Shown here: positions 30,921 to 39,954 of the stretch, in pieces
How the letters are laid out: every line of letters begins with the position of its first letter
Numbering within the stretch: position 1 is the stretch's first letter
NCBI RefSeq assembly: GCF_000173735.1
Contig: NZ_ACCB01000006.1
Location: 80,585 to 144,584 of the forward strand
Direction of reading: 5' to 3'
DNA from: Yersinia aldovae ATCC 35236
GTDB lineage: Bacteria; Pseudomonadota; Gammaproteobacteria; Enterobacterales; Enterobacteriaceae
Length of the DNA: 64,000 nucleotides
Translations under genes and position numbers: made by a program
The notes under the pieces: generated by a model
Database searches by the model: none
Told to the model about the DNA's origin: nothing
What the model saw: only the letters and a program-made list of their open reading frames with translations

Positions 30921-31811
30921 ATGAATGAAAACAGAATGCTGGGGTTAGCCTATTTATCACCTTATATTATAGGGCTGATAATATTTACGGCTTTCCCCTT
31001 TGTATCATCTTTCTTCCTCAGTTTTACTGAATATGACTTAATGAACCCGCCTGTATTTAACGGGATAGAGAATTATCGTCATATGCTGATTGAAGATGAT
31101 TTATTCTGGAAATCTATGGGCGTTACGTTCGCTTATGTTTTTCTAACTATTCCATTGAAACTGGCATTTGCTCTGGGGATCGCTTTTGTACTGAACTTTA
31201 AATTACGCGGTATTGGCCTGGTCCGTACGGCGTTCTATATTCCCTCTATTCTCGGCAGTAGTGTTGCCATCGCCGTGTTATGGCGCGCGCTATTTGCCAT
31301 TGACGGCCTACTGAACAGTTTTATTGGTGTGTTCGGCTTTGACGCGATCAACTGGTTGGGAGAGCCAGCACTGGCGCTGACATCCGTGACATTACTGCGT
31401 GTTTGGCAGTTCGGTTCTGCGATGGTTATTTTCCTTGCTGCATTACAAAACGTACCACAGTCCCAATATGAAGCCGCCATGATTGATGGAGCCTCTAAAT
31501 GGCAAATGTTCACCAAAGTGACCGTTCCACTGATCACTCCGGTTATTTTCTTTAACTTTATTATGCAAACCACACAGGCATTCCAAGAATTTACCGCACC
31601 CTATGTTATTACCGATGGTGGGCCAACCCATTACACCTATTTATTCTCGCTCTATATCTATGATACGGCGTTTAAATACTTTGATATGGGATACGGTGCT
31701 GCGTTGGCCTGGATATTATTCCTGGTAGTCGCTCTGTTCGCCTCAATTGCATTTAAATCATCTAAATATTGGGTCTTCTACTCCGCCGATAAAGGAGGAA
31801 AAAATGACTGA
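30921..31811 (+). CDS. togM: TogM, oligogalacturonide ABC permease
   Basis: MalF-type inner-membrane permease of the TogMNAB importer. The 296-residue product has six helices and the EAA loop YEAAMIDGASKWQMFTKVTVPLITP (about 190-214) that contacts the ATPase. AGGTAAGC lies before the ATG. It follows pelW by 40 bases and overlaps togN by eight. Confidence 0.94.
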   Translation: MNENRMLGLAYLSPYIIGLIIFTAFPFVSSFFLSFTEYDLMNPPVFNGIENYRHMLIEDDLFWKSMGVTFAYVFLTIPLKLAFALGIAFVLNFKLRGIGLVRTAFYIPSILGSSVAIAVLWRALFAIDGLLNSFIGVFGFDAINWLGEPALALTSVTLLRVWQFGSAMVIFLAALQNVPQSQYEAAMIDGASKWQMFTKVTVPLITPVIFFNFIMQTTQAFQEFTAPYVITDGGPTHYTYLFSLYIYDTAFKYFDMGYGAALAWILFLVVALFASIAFKSSKYWVFYSADKGGKND

Positions 31812-32742
31812 CGTACGACAAGATTCGTTAAAAAGCGAAAATCCCCACCAGAATAAATTAGATCTGGCGCAGGAAATTGCTAATGCGGAAATTAGCCGCA
31901 CCGAACGTAAAGCAAAAGTCAGTGCAGCTTTTCGCTATATCATTTTAATTATTGTTGGCCTGATGATGCTTTATCCATTGCTGTGGATGTTCTCTGCGGC
32001 CTTTAAACCTAATAATGAAATATTCACCACATTAGGATTATGGCCAGAGCACCCGACACGCGATGGTTTTGTTAATGGCTGGAAAACCGGTACTGAATAT
32101 AACTTCGGTCATTACATGCTAAATACCCTTAAGTTTGTAATTCCGAAAGTGATTCTAACCATTATCTCTTCCACTATCGTGGCATATGGTTTTGCGCGCT
32201 TTGAGATCCCGTGGAAGAAATTCTGGTTTGCTACTTTGATAACCACCATGTTGCTGCCAAGCACTGTGTTATTGATTCCGCAATACATCATGTTCCGTGA
32301 AATGGGGATGCTGAATAGTTACTTGCCACTTTATCTACCAACCGCCTTCGCCACACAAGGGTTCTTCGTCTTCATGCTGATTCAGTTCCTACGTGGTGTA
32401 CCGCGTGATATGGAAGAAGCGGCGCAAATTGACGGCTGTAACTCGCTACAAGTGCTGTGGTATGTGGTGGTGCCAATCCTGAAACCGGCCATTATCTCGG
32501 TCGCACTGTTCCAGTTTATGTGGTCAATGAACGACTTTATCGGCCCACTGATTTATGTCTACAGCGTAGACAAATACCCGATAGCGCTGGCGCTGAAGAT
32601 GTCAATTGACGTCACCGAAGGCGCACCGTGGAACGAAATTCTGGCAATGGCGAGCATCTCCATTCTGCCGTCCATCATTGTTTTCTTCCTGGCTCAACGC
32701 TACTTCGTGCAAGGCGTAACCAGCAGCGGAATTAAAGGTTAA
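31804..32742 (+). CDS. togN: TogN, oligogalacturonide ABC permease
   Basis: MalG-type permease, 312 residues, six helices and the EAA loop MEEAAQIDGCNSLQVLWYVVVP. The N-terminal 40 residues are unusually long and charged for the family (many Lys, Glu, Asn). The ATG at 31804 follows AAAGGAGG, an excellent site within the togM end; a longer frame is ignored. It pairs with TogM. Confidence 0.94.
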   Translation: MTDVRQDSLKSENPHQNKLDLAQEIANAEISRTERKAKVSAAFRYIILIIVGLMMLYPLLWMFSAAFKPNNEIFTTLGLWPEHPTRDGFVNGWKTGTEYNFGHYMLNTLKFVIPKVILTIISSTIVAYGFARFEIPWKKFWFATLITTMLLPSTVLLIPQYIMFREMGMLNSYLPLYLPTAFATQGFFVFMLIQFLRGVPRDMEEAAQIDGCNSLQVLWYVVVPILKPAIISVALFQFMWSMNDFIGPLIYVYSVDKYPIALALKMSIDVTEGAPWNEILAMASISILPSIIVFFLAQRYFVQGVTSSGIKG

Positions 32743-32755
32743 TAGAGGATCTATC

Positions 32756-33904
32756 ATGGCTGAAGTCATTTTCAATAAATTGGGCAAAGTTTACTCCAAC
32801 GGTTTCCGCGCGGTGCATGGCATTGATCTGAAAATTCATGATGGCGAATTTATGGTGATTGTTGGCCCATCCGGCTGTGCTAAATCCACCACCCTGCGCA
32901 TGTTGGCAGGATTGGAAACCATCAGTGATGGTGAAGTACGCATTGGTGATCGGGTGGTCAATAATCTGGCACCGAAATCACGCGGTATTGCAATGGTGTT
33001 CCAGAACTATGCGTTATATCCGCATATGACAGTAAAAGAGAATCTGGCTTTTGGCCTGAAACTGAGCAAGCTACCAAAGGGCCAAATTGAATCGCAAGTT
33101 GCTGAAGCGGCTAAGATTCTGGAATTGGAAGACTTACTGGATCGATTACCGCGCCAGCTCTCGGGTGGCCAGGCTCAACGGGTGGCTGTGGGCCGGGCGA
33201 TTGTGAAAAAACCGGATGTATTCCTGTTCGATGAACCGTTATCAAATCTGGATGCCAAGTTGCGTGCTTCAATGCGTATTCGTATTTCAGATTTGCATAA
33301 GCAATTGAAAAAAAGCGGCAAAGCGGCAACCACTGTATATGTTACCCATGACCAAACAGAAGCGATGACGATGGGTGACCGTATCTGTGTAATGAAACTG
33401 GGCCATATCATGCAAGTTGATACGCCGGATAATCTCTACCACTACCCTACCAATATGTTTGTTGCCGGTTTTATCGGCGCGCCGGAAATGAATATCAAAC
33501 CGAGCACGCTGGTAGAAAAAGAGGGGCAAATTGGCCTGACCGTTGGCCAGTACACCCTGGTTTTGAGTGAAAAACAGCAAACTAAAGTGGCTGCCCATGC
33601 CGGAGAGAAAGTGTTCTTTGGTGTTCGCCCAGAATTTATTCGTATGTCACAACAGCCCTTTGCCAATAACCATTCGCAAGGTGAATTGGTTCGCGTGGAA
33701 AACATGGGGCATGAGTTCTTTATGTACATCAAAGTTAACGACTTTGAATTGACTTGCCGCTTACCGTCTGACGAAGCAAGACCCATTATTGAAAATGGCC
33801 TGCATCGCACCGTGTACTTCCAGTTTGATATGGATAAATGCCATATCTTTGATGCAAAAACAAGAAAAAAATATCTCTCTTTAACAGGAGCAGTATCCAA
33901 ATGA
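32756..33904 (+). CDS. togA: TogA, oligogalacturonide ABC ATPase
   Basis: MalK/UgpC-type ATPase of 382 residues: nucleotide-binding domain 1-235 and the C-terminal regulatory OB-fold. The signature LSGGQAQRVAVGRAIV and Walker B VFLFDEPLSNLDA are normal. Walker A is GPSGCAKST (37-45), with Ala42 where GxxxxGK[ST] has Gly; the lysine and serine remain. I recall this variant in other TogA-like proteins, so it may be a family trait rather than a defect. It overlaps togB by four bases. Confidence 0.94.
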   Translation: MAEVIFNKLGKVYSNGFRAVHGIDLKIHDGEFMVIVGPSGCAKSTTLRMLAGLETISDGEVRIGDRVVNNLAPKSRGIAMVFQNYALYPHMTVKENLAFGLKLSKLPKGQIESQVAEAAKILELEDLLDRLPRQLSGGQAQRVAVGRAIVKKPDVFLFDEPLSNLDAKLRASMRIRISDLHKQLKKSGKAATTVYVTHDQTEAMTMGDRICVMKLGHIMQVDTPDNLYHYPTNMFVAGFIGAPEMNIKPSTLVEKEGQIGLTVGQYTLVLSEKQQTKVAAHAGEKVFFGVRPEFIRMSQQPFANNHSQGELVRVENMGHEFFMYIKVNDFELTCRLPSDEARPIIENGLHRTVYFQFDMDKCHIFDAKTRKKYLSLTGAVSK

Positions 33905-35190
33905 AAAAAGCGATCCTACACACGCTGATAGCATCGACTCTGGCTTTATTATCACATCAGGCTTTTGCACAAGATGACGTTAACCTCCGCATGTCATGGT
34001 GGGGGGGCAATAGTCGTCATCAAATGACCCTTAAAGCACTAGAAGAATTCCACAAACAGCACCCGAATATTAATGTTAAAGCTGAATACACCGGTTGGGA
34101 TGGGCACCTTTCGCGCCTGACGACACAAATTGCCGGTGGAACCGAACCTGACGTAATGCAAACCAACTGGAACTGGCTACCCATTTTTTCTAAAGACGGT
34201 ACTGGCTTCTTTGATTTAAATAAAGTGTCTGAGCAGTTGGATTTGACGCAGTTCGATCCGAAAGAACTGCAACAAACTACCGTTAATGGCAAATTAAATG
34301 GTATTCCCATTTCAGTCACTGCCCGTATTTTCTATTACAATGATGCAACCTGGGCCAAATCTGGTTTATCCTATCCAAAAACATGGGATGAATTACTTAA
34401 CGCCGGCCAGGTATTTAAAGAAAAACTGGGTGAGCAATATTATCCCGTGGTATTAGAGCATCAAGATACGTTGGCATTGATTCGTTCTTATATGACTCAA
34501 AAATACAATCTTCCGACTGTCGATGAAGCCAACAAGAAATTTGCTTACACGCCAGAACAGTGGGTTGAATTTTTCACAATGTATAAGAAAATGGTTGATA
34601 ACCATGTCATGCCATCAACTAAATACTATGCCTCATTTGGCAAAAGCAATATGTATGAAATGAAGCCGTGGATTAATGGTGAATGGGGGGGAACTTATAT
34701 GTGGAACTCCACCATAACTAAATATTCTGATAACCTGACTAAACCCGCTAAATTGATACTTGGCCCTTATCCGATGTTACCGGATGCGAAAGATGCCGGT
34801 CTGTTCTTTAAACCTGCACAAATGTTGTCGATCGGTAAATCGACTCAACACCCTAAAGAAAGTGCCATCCTGATTAACTTCCTGCTCAATAGCAAAGAAG
34901 GTATTGATGCTATGGGCTTAGAGCGTGGTGTCCCACTGAGTAAGAGTGCGGTGACCCAACTGCGTGCCAGCGGTGTGATTAAGGATGAAGATCCATCCGT
35001 TGCCGGTTTAAATATGGCGCTGGAATTGCCACATGAAATGAAAACCTCACCCTATTTTGATGATCCGCAAATTGTTTCACTGTTCCGTGATGCCATTCAA
35101 TATATCGATTACGGACAGAAAACGGTTGAAGAATCTGCGGAATACTTTAATAAGCAAGGTGACCGAATTCTGAAACGCGCCATGAGATAA
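33901..35190 (+). CDS. togB: TogB, periplasmic oligogalacturonide-binding protein
   Basis: Family 1 solute-binding protein, 429 residues, with a signal peptide (about 1-23, cut after QAFA). Motifs INVKAEYTGWDGHLSRLTTQ and GTEPDVMQTNWNWLPIF are typical of oligogalacturonide binders. It delivers short galacturonides that pass KdgM to TogMN. Last gene of the pelW-togMNAB operon. Confidence 0.94.
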   Translation: MKKAILHTLIASTLALLSHQAFAQDDVNLRMSWWGGNSRHQMTLKALEEFHKQHPNINVKAEYTGWDGHLSRLTTQIAGGTEPDVMQTNWNWLPIFSKDGTGFFDLNKVSEQLDLTQFDPKELQQTTVNGKLNGIPISVTARIFYYNDATWAKSGLSYPKTWDELLNAGQVFKEKLGEQYYPVVLEHQDTLALIRSYMTQKYNLPTVDEANKKFAYTPEQWVEFFTMYKKMVDNHVMPSTKYYASFGKSNMYEMKPWINGEWGGTYMWNSTITKYSDNLTKPAKLILGPYPMLPDAKDAGLFFKPAQMLSIGKSTQHPKESAILINFLLNSKEGIDAMGLERGVPLSKSAVTQLRASGVIKDEDPSVAGLNMALELPHEMKTSPYFDDPQIVSLFRDAIQYIDYGQKTVEESAEYFNKQGDRILKRAMR

Positions 35191-35222
35191 TAAGTTAGTT
35201 AATTTAACTTAAGTAATAATTA

Positions 35223-35248
35223 AACCCTGCCATTAATTTTGCGGGGTT
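35223..35248 (+). terminator. togMNAB terminator
   Basis: AACCCTGC, ten-base loop, GCGGGGTT (one G-T pair), followed by ATTCCGTTT. It lies 32 bases after togB; the T run is poor. Confidence 0.5.
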
Positions 35249-35387
35249 ATTCCGTTTAAAAAAAAGCCATTTAAAACAATCAATTGATCAGCATCACAAA
35301 TAACCACTAGCTTATAAAATATATCACCAACAAAGACATGGATCACAAAAATAATTATTTATATAAATAGAATATAAAGCCACATTA

Positions 35388-35406
35388 AATGAAACGCTGT
35401 TTCTTT
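35388..35406. promoter_or_regulatory. KdgR operator, kdgM
   Basis: AATGAAACGCTGTTTCTTT matches 18 of 19 positions of the KdgR consensus. It lies about 190 bases before kdgM; the ERIC copy is between. Confidence 0.8.
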
Positions 35407-35469
35407 TATGTGGGTGATTGCTTCTAATGCGTATGTTGATTTTTTATAAACTTGTTAAAAATAATTGTA

Positions 35470-35563
35470 TATACCCTAAATAATTCGATTTTCAGGAAGA
35501 TGGCAAGCGAGAAAACAATTGAGCGTAGCCAACACACATGCAGCTTGAAGTATTACGGGTATA
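35470..35563. repeat. ERIC element, 94-bp shortened form
   Basis: TATACCCTAAATAATTCGAT at the left end and CAGCTTGAAGTATTACGGGT, then ATA, at the right end are ERIC termini; GAGCGTAGCCAACACACATG is also kept. The central hairpin of about 33 bases is missing. It lies between the KdgR box and the kdgM start, so the kdgM transcript may include it. Confidence 0.8.
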
Positions 35564-35593
35564 AATAAACATAACCCTGGGATTGTATAAAGA

Positions 35594-36292
35594 ATGAAAT
35601 TTAAATTACTTACTCTGGCAATGGCCTCTGTTATTAGTTTTAGCTCTGTTGCAACAACTATTGACTATCGACATGAAATGAAAGACACCAGTAAATCGGA
35701 TCATAAAGATCGTTTACTGTTTTCTAACCGCTTTGCTAATGGTTTTGGTTTATCTCTGGAAGGGAAATGGGGCCAACACAGCTCGGATACCACGCCGAAT
35801 AAACCTTTCAATGAACAAGTCAGTAATGGTACCGAAGTGGTTGCCAGCTACGTCTACCCATTTAATAAAACATTCCAAATTGAACCGGGCTTCTCATTAG
35901 AGTCTTCTTCTGACACTAACAACTACCGTCCCTATCTGCGGGGCAAAGTCGCCTTCACTGATGATTTCTCAACATCACTGCGTTACCGCCCATATTACAA
36001 ACGCAACCAACCCGCTCAGACTAAGAATACAGAGAAAGGCCATGAATTCACGATGCTCTTCGCCTACAGCTTCTTGAAAAACTATTCCGCGGAATATGAA
36101 TTGAACTACAAGAAATCTGAAGACGAAATTCTGTCAAATAATGAAAAAGACGAATGGACTCATGATCTGAAGATTGCCTACAAATGGGATAAAAACTGGA
36201 AACCTTATGTCGCTATCGGCAACGTCGCGGGCAGCAAGACCACGGACGAACGCCAAACTCGTTACCGTGTCGGTATGCAGTATAGCTGGTAA
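35594..36292 (+). CDS. kdgM: KdgM, oligogalacturonate-specific porin
   Basis: Outer-membrane monomeric beta-barrel channel for acidic oligosaccharides. The 232-residue product has a signal peptide (about 1-20), the family opening TIDYRHEMKD, alternating polar/hydrophobic strands, many Arg/Lys residues that would line the pore, and an aromatic C-terminus (MQYSW) for barrel assembly. KdgR box upstream; strong terminator downstream. Confidence 0.93.
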   Translation: MKFKLLTLAMASVISFSSVATTIDYRHEMKDTSKSDHKDRLLFSNRFANGFGLSLEGKWGQHSSDTTPNKPFNEQVSNGTEVVASYVYPFNKTFQIEPGFSLESSSDTNNYRPYLRGKVAFTDDFSTSLRYRPYYKRNQPAQTKNTEKGHEFTMLFAYSFLKNYSAEYELNYKKSEDEILSNNEKDEWTHDLKIAYKWDKNWKPYVAIGNVAGSKTTDERQTRYRVGMQYSW

Positions 36293-36388
36293 TCACCAAC
36301 ACAGCAGTTATGTCGTTAATTCAATAATGCAGTTAATAGTAAAAGTACCCTCATCATTATTTGTTAAGTTATGCCTATAATCTATTTT

Positions 36389-36427
36389 GGGGAAGCGCTG
36401 ACGCTCAGTCACTCTTCCCCCTTTTTT
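36389..36427 (+). terminator. kdgM terminator
   Basis: GGGGAAG and CTTCCCC pair around an 18-base interior, followed by C and six T. Confidence 0.75.
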
Positions 36428-36618
36428 GGATAGTCTAACAACCCCCACCAACACCGATTCACTTAACTTACCTTACACTTATCCGTGCAGCACGCTTGGT
36501 ATAACCCCGTATATTTTCATACTAAATAGTTATCTTAATCTCATCACTCTCAAGCAGAGAAAAATGAGACATTTAGTTACAGCGTAACGGCTATTCATAC
36601 CAAGAGAAATCTCATATA

Positions 36619-36634
36619 CTGGATAAATCAACAG
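36619..36634. promoter_or_regulatory. LexA (SOS) box upstream of ydjM
   Basis: CTGGATAAATCAACAG has the CTG-N10-CAG core, with TA before it (TACTG). It lies 21 bases before the ydjM start. E. coli ydjM belongs to the LexA regulon, which supports the call. Confidence 0.6.
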
Positions 36635-36655
36635 CTACAAATTCGGAATATAAGT

Positions 36656-37204
36656 ATGACAGGGGAAGGACACCTTATTTTTTCTGTCGCCTGCGTTATT
36701 TTTGCCAAAAAAGTCGGGCTAACACCGGAATTGGCACATGGCGATTGGTGGCACATTATCCCAGGCGCCCTGTTGACCTCCCTGCTGCCAGATATTGACC
36801 ACCCAAAGTCAATCCTTGGTCAGCGGCTAAAGTGGATTTCAACGCCGATTGCCCGCGCATTTGGACATCGCGGGTTTACCCATAGCCTATTGGCGGTGAT
36901 CGGCGGAATTGCGCTTTTTCACATGGATATTTCACGCGACTGGATTATTCCCGCAGATGTATTCCATGCCATGATTATTGGATATTTCAGTCATCTTCTG
37001 GCTGATATGATCACCCCGGCTGGCGTCCCTCTACTGTGGCCATGTCGCTGGCGTTTCTGTATTCCGCTATTACGTCCACAAAAAGGCAATCAATTAGAAC
37101 GCGTATTATGTGTTTTATTAGTTTGTTTTTCCGTCTACTGGCAGACCGATACCACCATCCCGCTCCTCTCTTATGTGGAACAATTGAAAAATTTTAGATT
37201 TTGA
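36656..37204 (+). CDS. ydjM: YdjM, LexA-regulated membrane metal-dependent hydrolase
   Basis: A 182-residue inner-membrane protein of the DUF457/YdjM family, with His/Asp metal motifs SLLPDIDHPKS (about 42-52), GHRGFTHSL and SHLLADMITPAG, and three to four hydrophobic helices. Its substrate and role in the SOS response are unknown. It is a little shorter than E. coli YdjM (196), mainly at the C-terminus. Between kdgM and tcyP. Confidence 0.9.
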   Translation: MTGEGHLIFSVACVIFAKKVGLTPELAHGDWWHIIPGALLTSLLPDIDHPKSILGQRLKWISTPIARAFGHRGFTHSLLAVIGGIALFHMDISRDWIIPADVFHAMIIGYFSHLLADMITPAGVPLLWPCRWRFCIPLLRPQKGNQLERVLCVLLVCFSVYWQTDTTIPLLSYVEQLKNFRF

Positions 37205-37417
37205 TCACATTTTAACGAGCAAATAAACATCAGCCTGAGTGTATTTCATACAAATAATTGAAAATAATTATATAGAATTCTTTTTGGATATAAGAGAGCC
37301 TGCTAATGAACTGCTACCATACGCAGCTTAAATGCACCACCGTATCTGGCTGCCTGTACATATAATAGAAATAGAATACGCAGCCGGTACTCGACATATT
37401 AATTTGGAGATTTGGGG

Positions 37418-38809
37418 ATGAACCTACCGCTTGTCATTAACGTGCTGGTATTTGTGGCACTGCTACTGCTATTGGCACAAACTCGTCATAAGCAATGGAG
37501 TTTAGCCAAAAAGGTATTAGCTGGTTTGGTATTAGGTGTGCTGTTTGGTTTGGCGCTGCAAGGAATCTACGGTGCTGACAATCCAGTGCTAAAAGAATCC
37601 ATCACCTGGTTTAATATTGTGGGTAACGGTTATGTGCAACTGTTGCAAATGATTGTGATGCCACTGGTCTTCGCCTCCATTTTGAGTGCGGTTGCTAAAC
37701 TGCATAACGCCTCTTCTTTGGGAAAAATCAGCCTATTAAGCATCGGTACTTTGCTCTTCACCACCATGATTGCGGCATTAGTCGGTGTGCTAGTCACAAA
37801 TCTGTTTGGCCTGACGGCTGACGGCTTAGTACAAGGCACACAAGAGACAGCACGGTTGAGTGCGATTGAGAGCAATTATCTGGCTAAAGTAACTGACCTG
37901 ACAGTTCCACAGCTAATTTTATCCTTTATTCCCAAAAACCCATTTGCCGATCTGACCGGTGCCAGCCCTACGTCAATCATCAGCGTGGTGATTTTTGCTA
38001 CCTTCCTCGGTATTGCATCATTGCAATTACTGAAAGATGACGTGGAGAAAGGTCAGCGCGTGCTAGTCGCCATTGACACACTACAAGCTTGGGTGATGAA
38101 GTTGGTACGTCTGGTGATGAAACTGACCCCGTATGGCGTATTGGCATTGATGACCAAAGTGGTTGCAGGTTCTAACATTCAGGACATCATTAAACTGGGC
38201 AGTTTTGTCGTAGCGTCATACCTCGGTCTGGCGATTATGTTTGTCGTTCATGCCGTACTGCTCTCTTTCACTGGTATCAACCCACTGAAATTTTTCCGCA
38301 AGGTGTGGCCCGTATTGACGTTCGCATTTACCAGCCGCTCCAGTGCTGCCAGTATCCCATTGAACGTAGAAGCGCAAACCCGCCGATTAGGGGTGCCTGA
38401 GTCAATCGCCAGCTTCTCCGCCTCCTTTGGTGCCACCATCGGCCAGAATGGTTGTGCTGGCTTGTATCCGGCAATGTTAGCCGTTATGGTTGCCCCAACG
38501 GTGGGTATCAACCCACTTGACCCAGTCTGGATTGCCACGCTGGTCGGTATTGTTACCGTTAGTTCGGCTGGTGTTGCAGGTGTTGGCGGTGGCGCGACCT
38601 TCGCAGCATTGATTGTATTGCCCGCGTTGGGCTTACCGGTCACTCTGGTTGCCTTGCTTATCTCGGTTGAACCACTGATTGATATGGGCCGTACCGCATT
38701 GAATGTCAGCGGTTCAATGACCGCCGGTACTATTACCAGCCAATTAATGAAGCAAACAGATAAAGATATTCTTAACAGCGATGATGATGGCGATTTAGTC
38801 CATCAGTAA
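37418..38809 (+). CDS. tcyP: TcyP, L-cystine symporter
   Basis: DAACS-family sodium/proton-coupled carrier that imports cystine; in E. coli it is under CysB control. The 463-residue protein equals E. coli YdjN in length and is collinear with it, with about eight helices, the re-entrant hairpins ([16 protein letters not shown]) and [20 protein letters not shown]. The ATG at 37418 follows a GGAGATTTGGGG stretch. ydjM lies just upstream as in E. coli. Confidence 0.95.
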   Translation: MNLPLVINVLVFVALLLLLAQTRHKQWSLAKKVLAGLVLGVLFGLALQGIYGADNPVLKESITWFNIVGNGYVQLLQMIVMPLVFASILSAVAKLHNASSLGKISLLSIGTLLFTTMIAALVGVLVTNLFGLTADGLVQGTQETARLSAIESNYLAKVTDLTVPQLILSFIPKNPFADLTGASPTSIISVVIFATFLGIASLQLLKDDVEKGQRVLVAIDTLQAWVMKLVRLVMKLTPYGVLALMTKVVAGSNIQDIIKLGSFVVASYLGLAIMFVVHAVLLSFTGINPLKFFRKVWPVLTFAFTSRSSAASIPLNVEAQTRRLGVPESIASFSASFGATIGQNGCAGLYPAMLAVMVAPTVGINPLDPVWIATLVGIVTVSSAGVAGVGGGATFAALIVLPALGLPVTLVALLISVEPLIDMGRTALNVSGSMTAGTITSQLMKQTDKDILNSDDDGDLVHQ

Positions 38810-38835
38810 TTACCACTCGTTAGCGTGATAATGTA

Positions 38836-38865
38836 AAAAAGCCCGTCATTTGTGACGGGCTTTTT
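38836..38865 (+). terminator. tcyP terminator
   Basis: AAAAAGCCCGTCA, TTTG loop, TGACGGGCTTTTT: a perfect 13-base stem, 26 bases after tcyP. It may also serve amiD from the other side. Confidence 0.85.
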
Positions 38866-38916
38866 GTTTTTAAAGAATGGTCACCGAAATCGAAATACAG
38901 CTAACATACCGCGTCT

Positions 38917-39788
38917 TCACGGATTAAGGGGACGGTACTTTTCAACCAATGCCAAGGCAATAGCTTCTGTTTCCACATCCGGCACACCACTGAAATCGGC
39001 TGCCCTGAAGTGCATTTGGAATGCTTTGATAACCTGACGGGTTTCATCGTCTAATTCGCCACTTTGTGGAATTTGGTAGCCATAGCGGGCAAGTGCTTGC
39101 TGAATAACCTCAACAGAAGCCATATCCTGCTTGTTCCGTCCACCAATATACTGAGCTACAGTGGCGTCATCTGGCCAGGCACCCACACCTTGTTCAGCCA
39201 AGCGTTTCCAGGGAAATAGTGGGCCTGGGTCTGATTTTCTCATTGGCGCAATATCACTGTGGGCAACCACAGCAGTCGGCTCAATATTATAACGCTGTAT
39301 AATGTCTTTGCTGAGCCGCTCAATCAATTCAATCTGAGATTCGTTGTAAGGATACCACTCTCGCCTCAACATCCCCTCAGTGAAGCCCTTATTGACGATT
39401 TCAATGCCTATCGAGGTATCATTGAGGCTACTCCGCCCTTGCCAGTTACTCACCCCTGCATGCCAGGCACGCTGTTCTTCAGGAACCAATTGCAATACAA
39501 CGGGCTTCCCCCCACGTTGGCAGGATGTGTTGTTACCAGATAATGCGCACTAACATCGCCCTGCGTCAGTAATCTTAGCGATTCTGCGTCATCGGTTGCT
39601 GTGTAATGAAGAACTAGAAAGCGCACCCGCTCGTTTTTGGCAACGGAAGGATAGTGGGTATCAATCTTATACTCGCCACGATCAATCAATTTATTCGAGC
39701 CATTGTTGTTTGAACTGCTACAGCCAGCCAACAGCAGTAATAGCCCTGAGCCTAATAACGTTTTTATGCTTAATAGCGTCCGCATCAT
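38917..39788 (-). pseudogene. amiD: amiD, N-acetylmuramoyl-L-alanine amidase lipoprotein, frameshifted
   Basis: AmiD is an outer-membrane zinc amidase that cuts the stem peptide from MurNAc or anhydro-MurNAc. The N-terminal part (lipobox LLAGC, then VRFLVLHYTATDD with the first His, and SAHYLVTTHPANVGG) reads in one frame. The rest (LQLVPEEQRAWHAG, SIGIEIVNKG, VVAHSDIAP, RKSDPGPLFPW, then the C-terminal peptidoglycan-binding repeat) is in the next. The break is a G run on the coding strand (six C at 39508-39513 on the plus strand). A seventh G would give VGGKPVVLQLVPEEQ, aligning gap-free with E. coli AmiD, for 290 residues. Real loss or sequencing slip; everything else looks intact. Confidence 0.85.
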
Positions 39789-39877
39789 CTTTCTCCCTAT
39801 ATGGTTAAGCACAGTTATAGTGACTCACCTGAACTAAATGAACTATCAACGATACGTTTAAATAATCTCTAATAAGA

Positions 39878-39901
39878 AACGGCTCCTGATGAGGAGCCGT
39901 T
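39878..39901 (-). terminator. kdgR terminator
   Basis: AACGGCTCCT, four-base loop, AGGAGCCGTT: perfect ten-base stem, followed on the minus strand by TCTTATT. It lies 53 bases after kdgR and before amiD. Confidence 0.75.
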
Positions 39902-39954
39902 AATGACAATGTCCAATAACGATATATTATTGGCCCTATCTCATAAATCATTTA

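Larger units (their letters stand above)
35191..35593 (+). other. togB-kdgM control region
   Basis: 403 bases with the togB terminator, a KdgR box (35388-35406) and a short ERIC element (35470-35563). TTGATCAGCATCACA near 35283 and GGATCACAAAA near 35340 resemble CRP half-sites, which would fit catabolite control of kdgM in related bacteria; I hold this as weak. Confidence 0.5.
36293..36655. other. Intergenic region kdgM-ydjM
   Basis: 363 bases with the kdgM terminator near the left and a LexA-like box near the right (36619-36634). No gene is supported. Confidence 0.5.
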
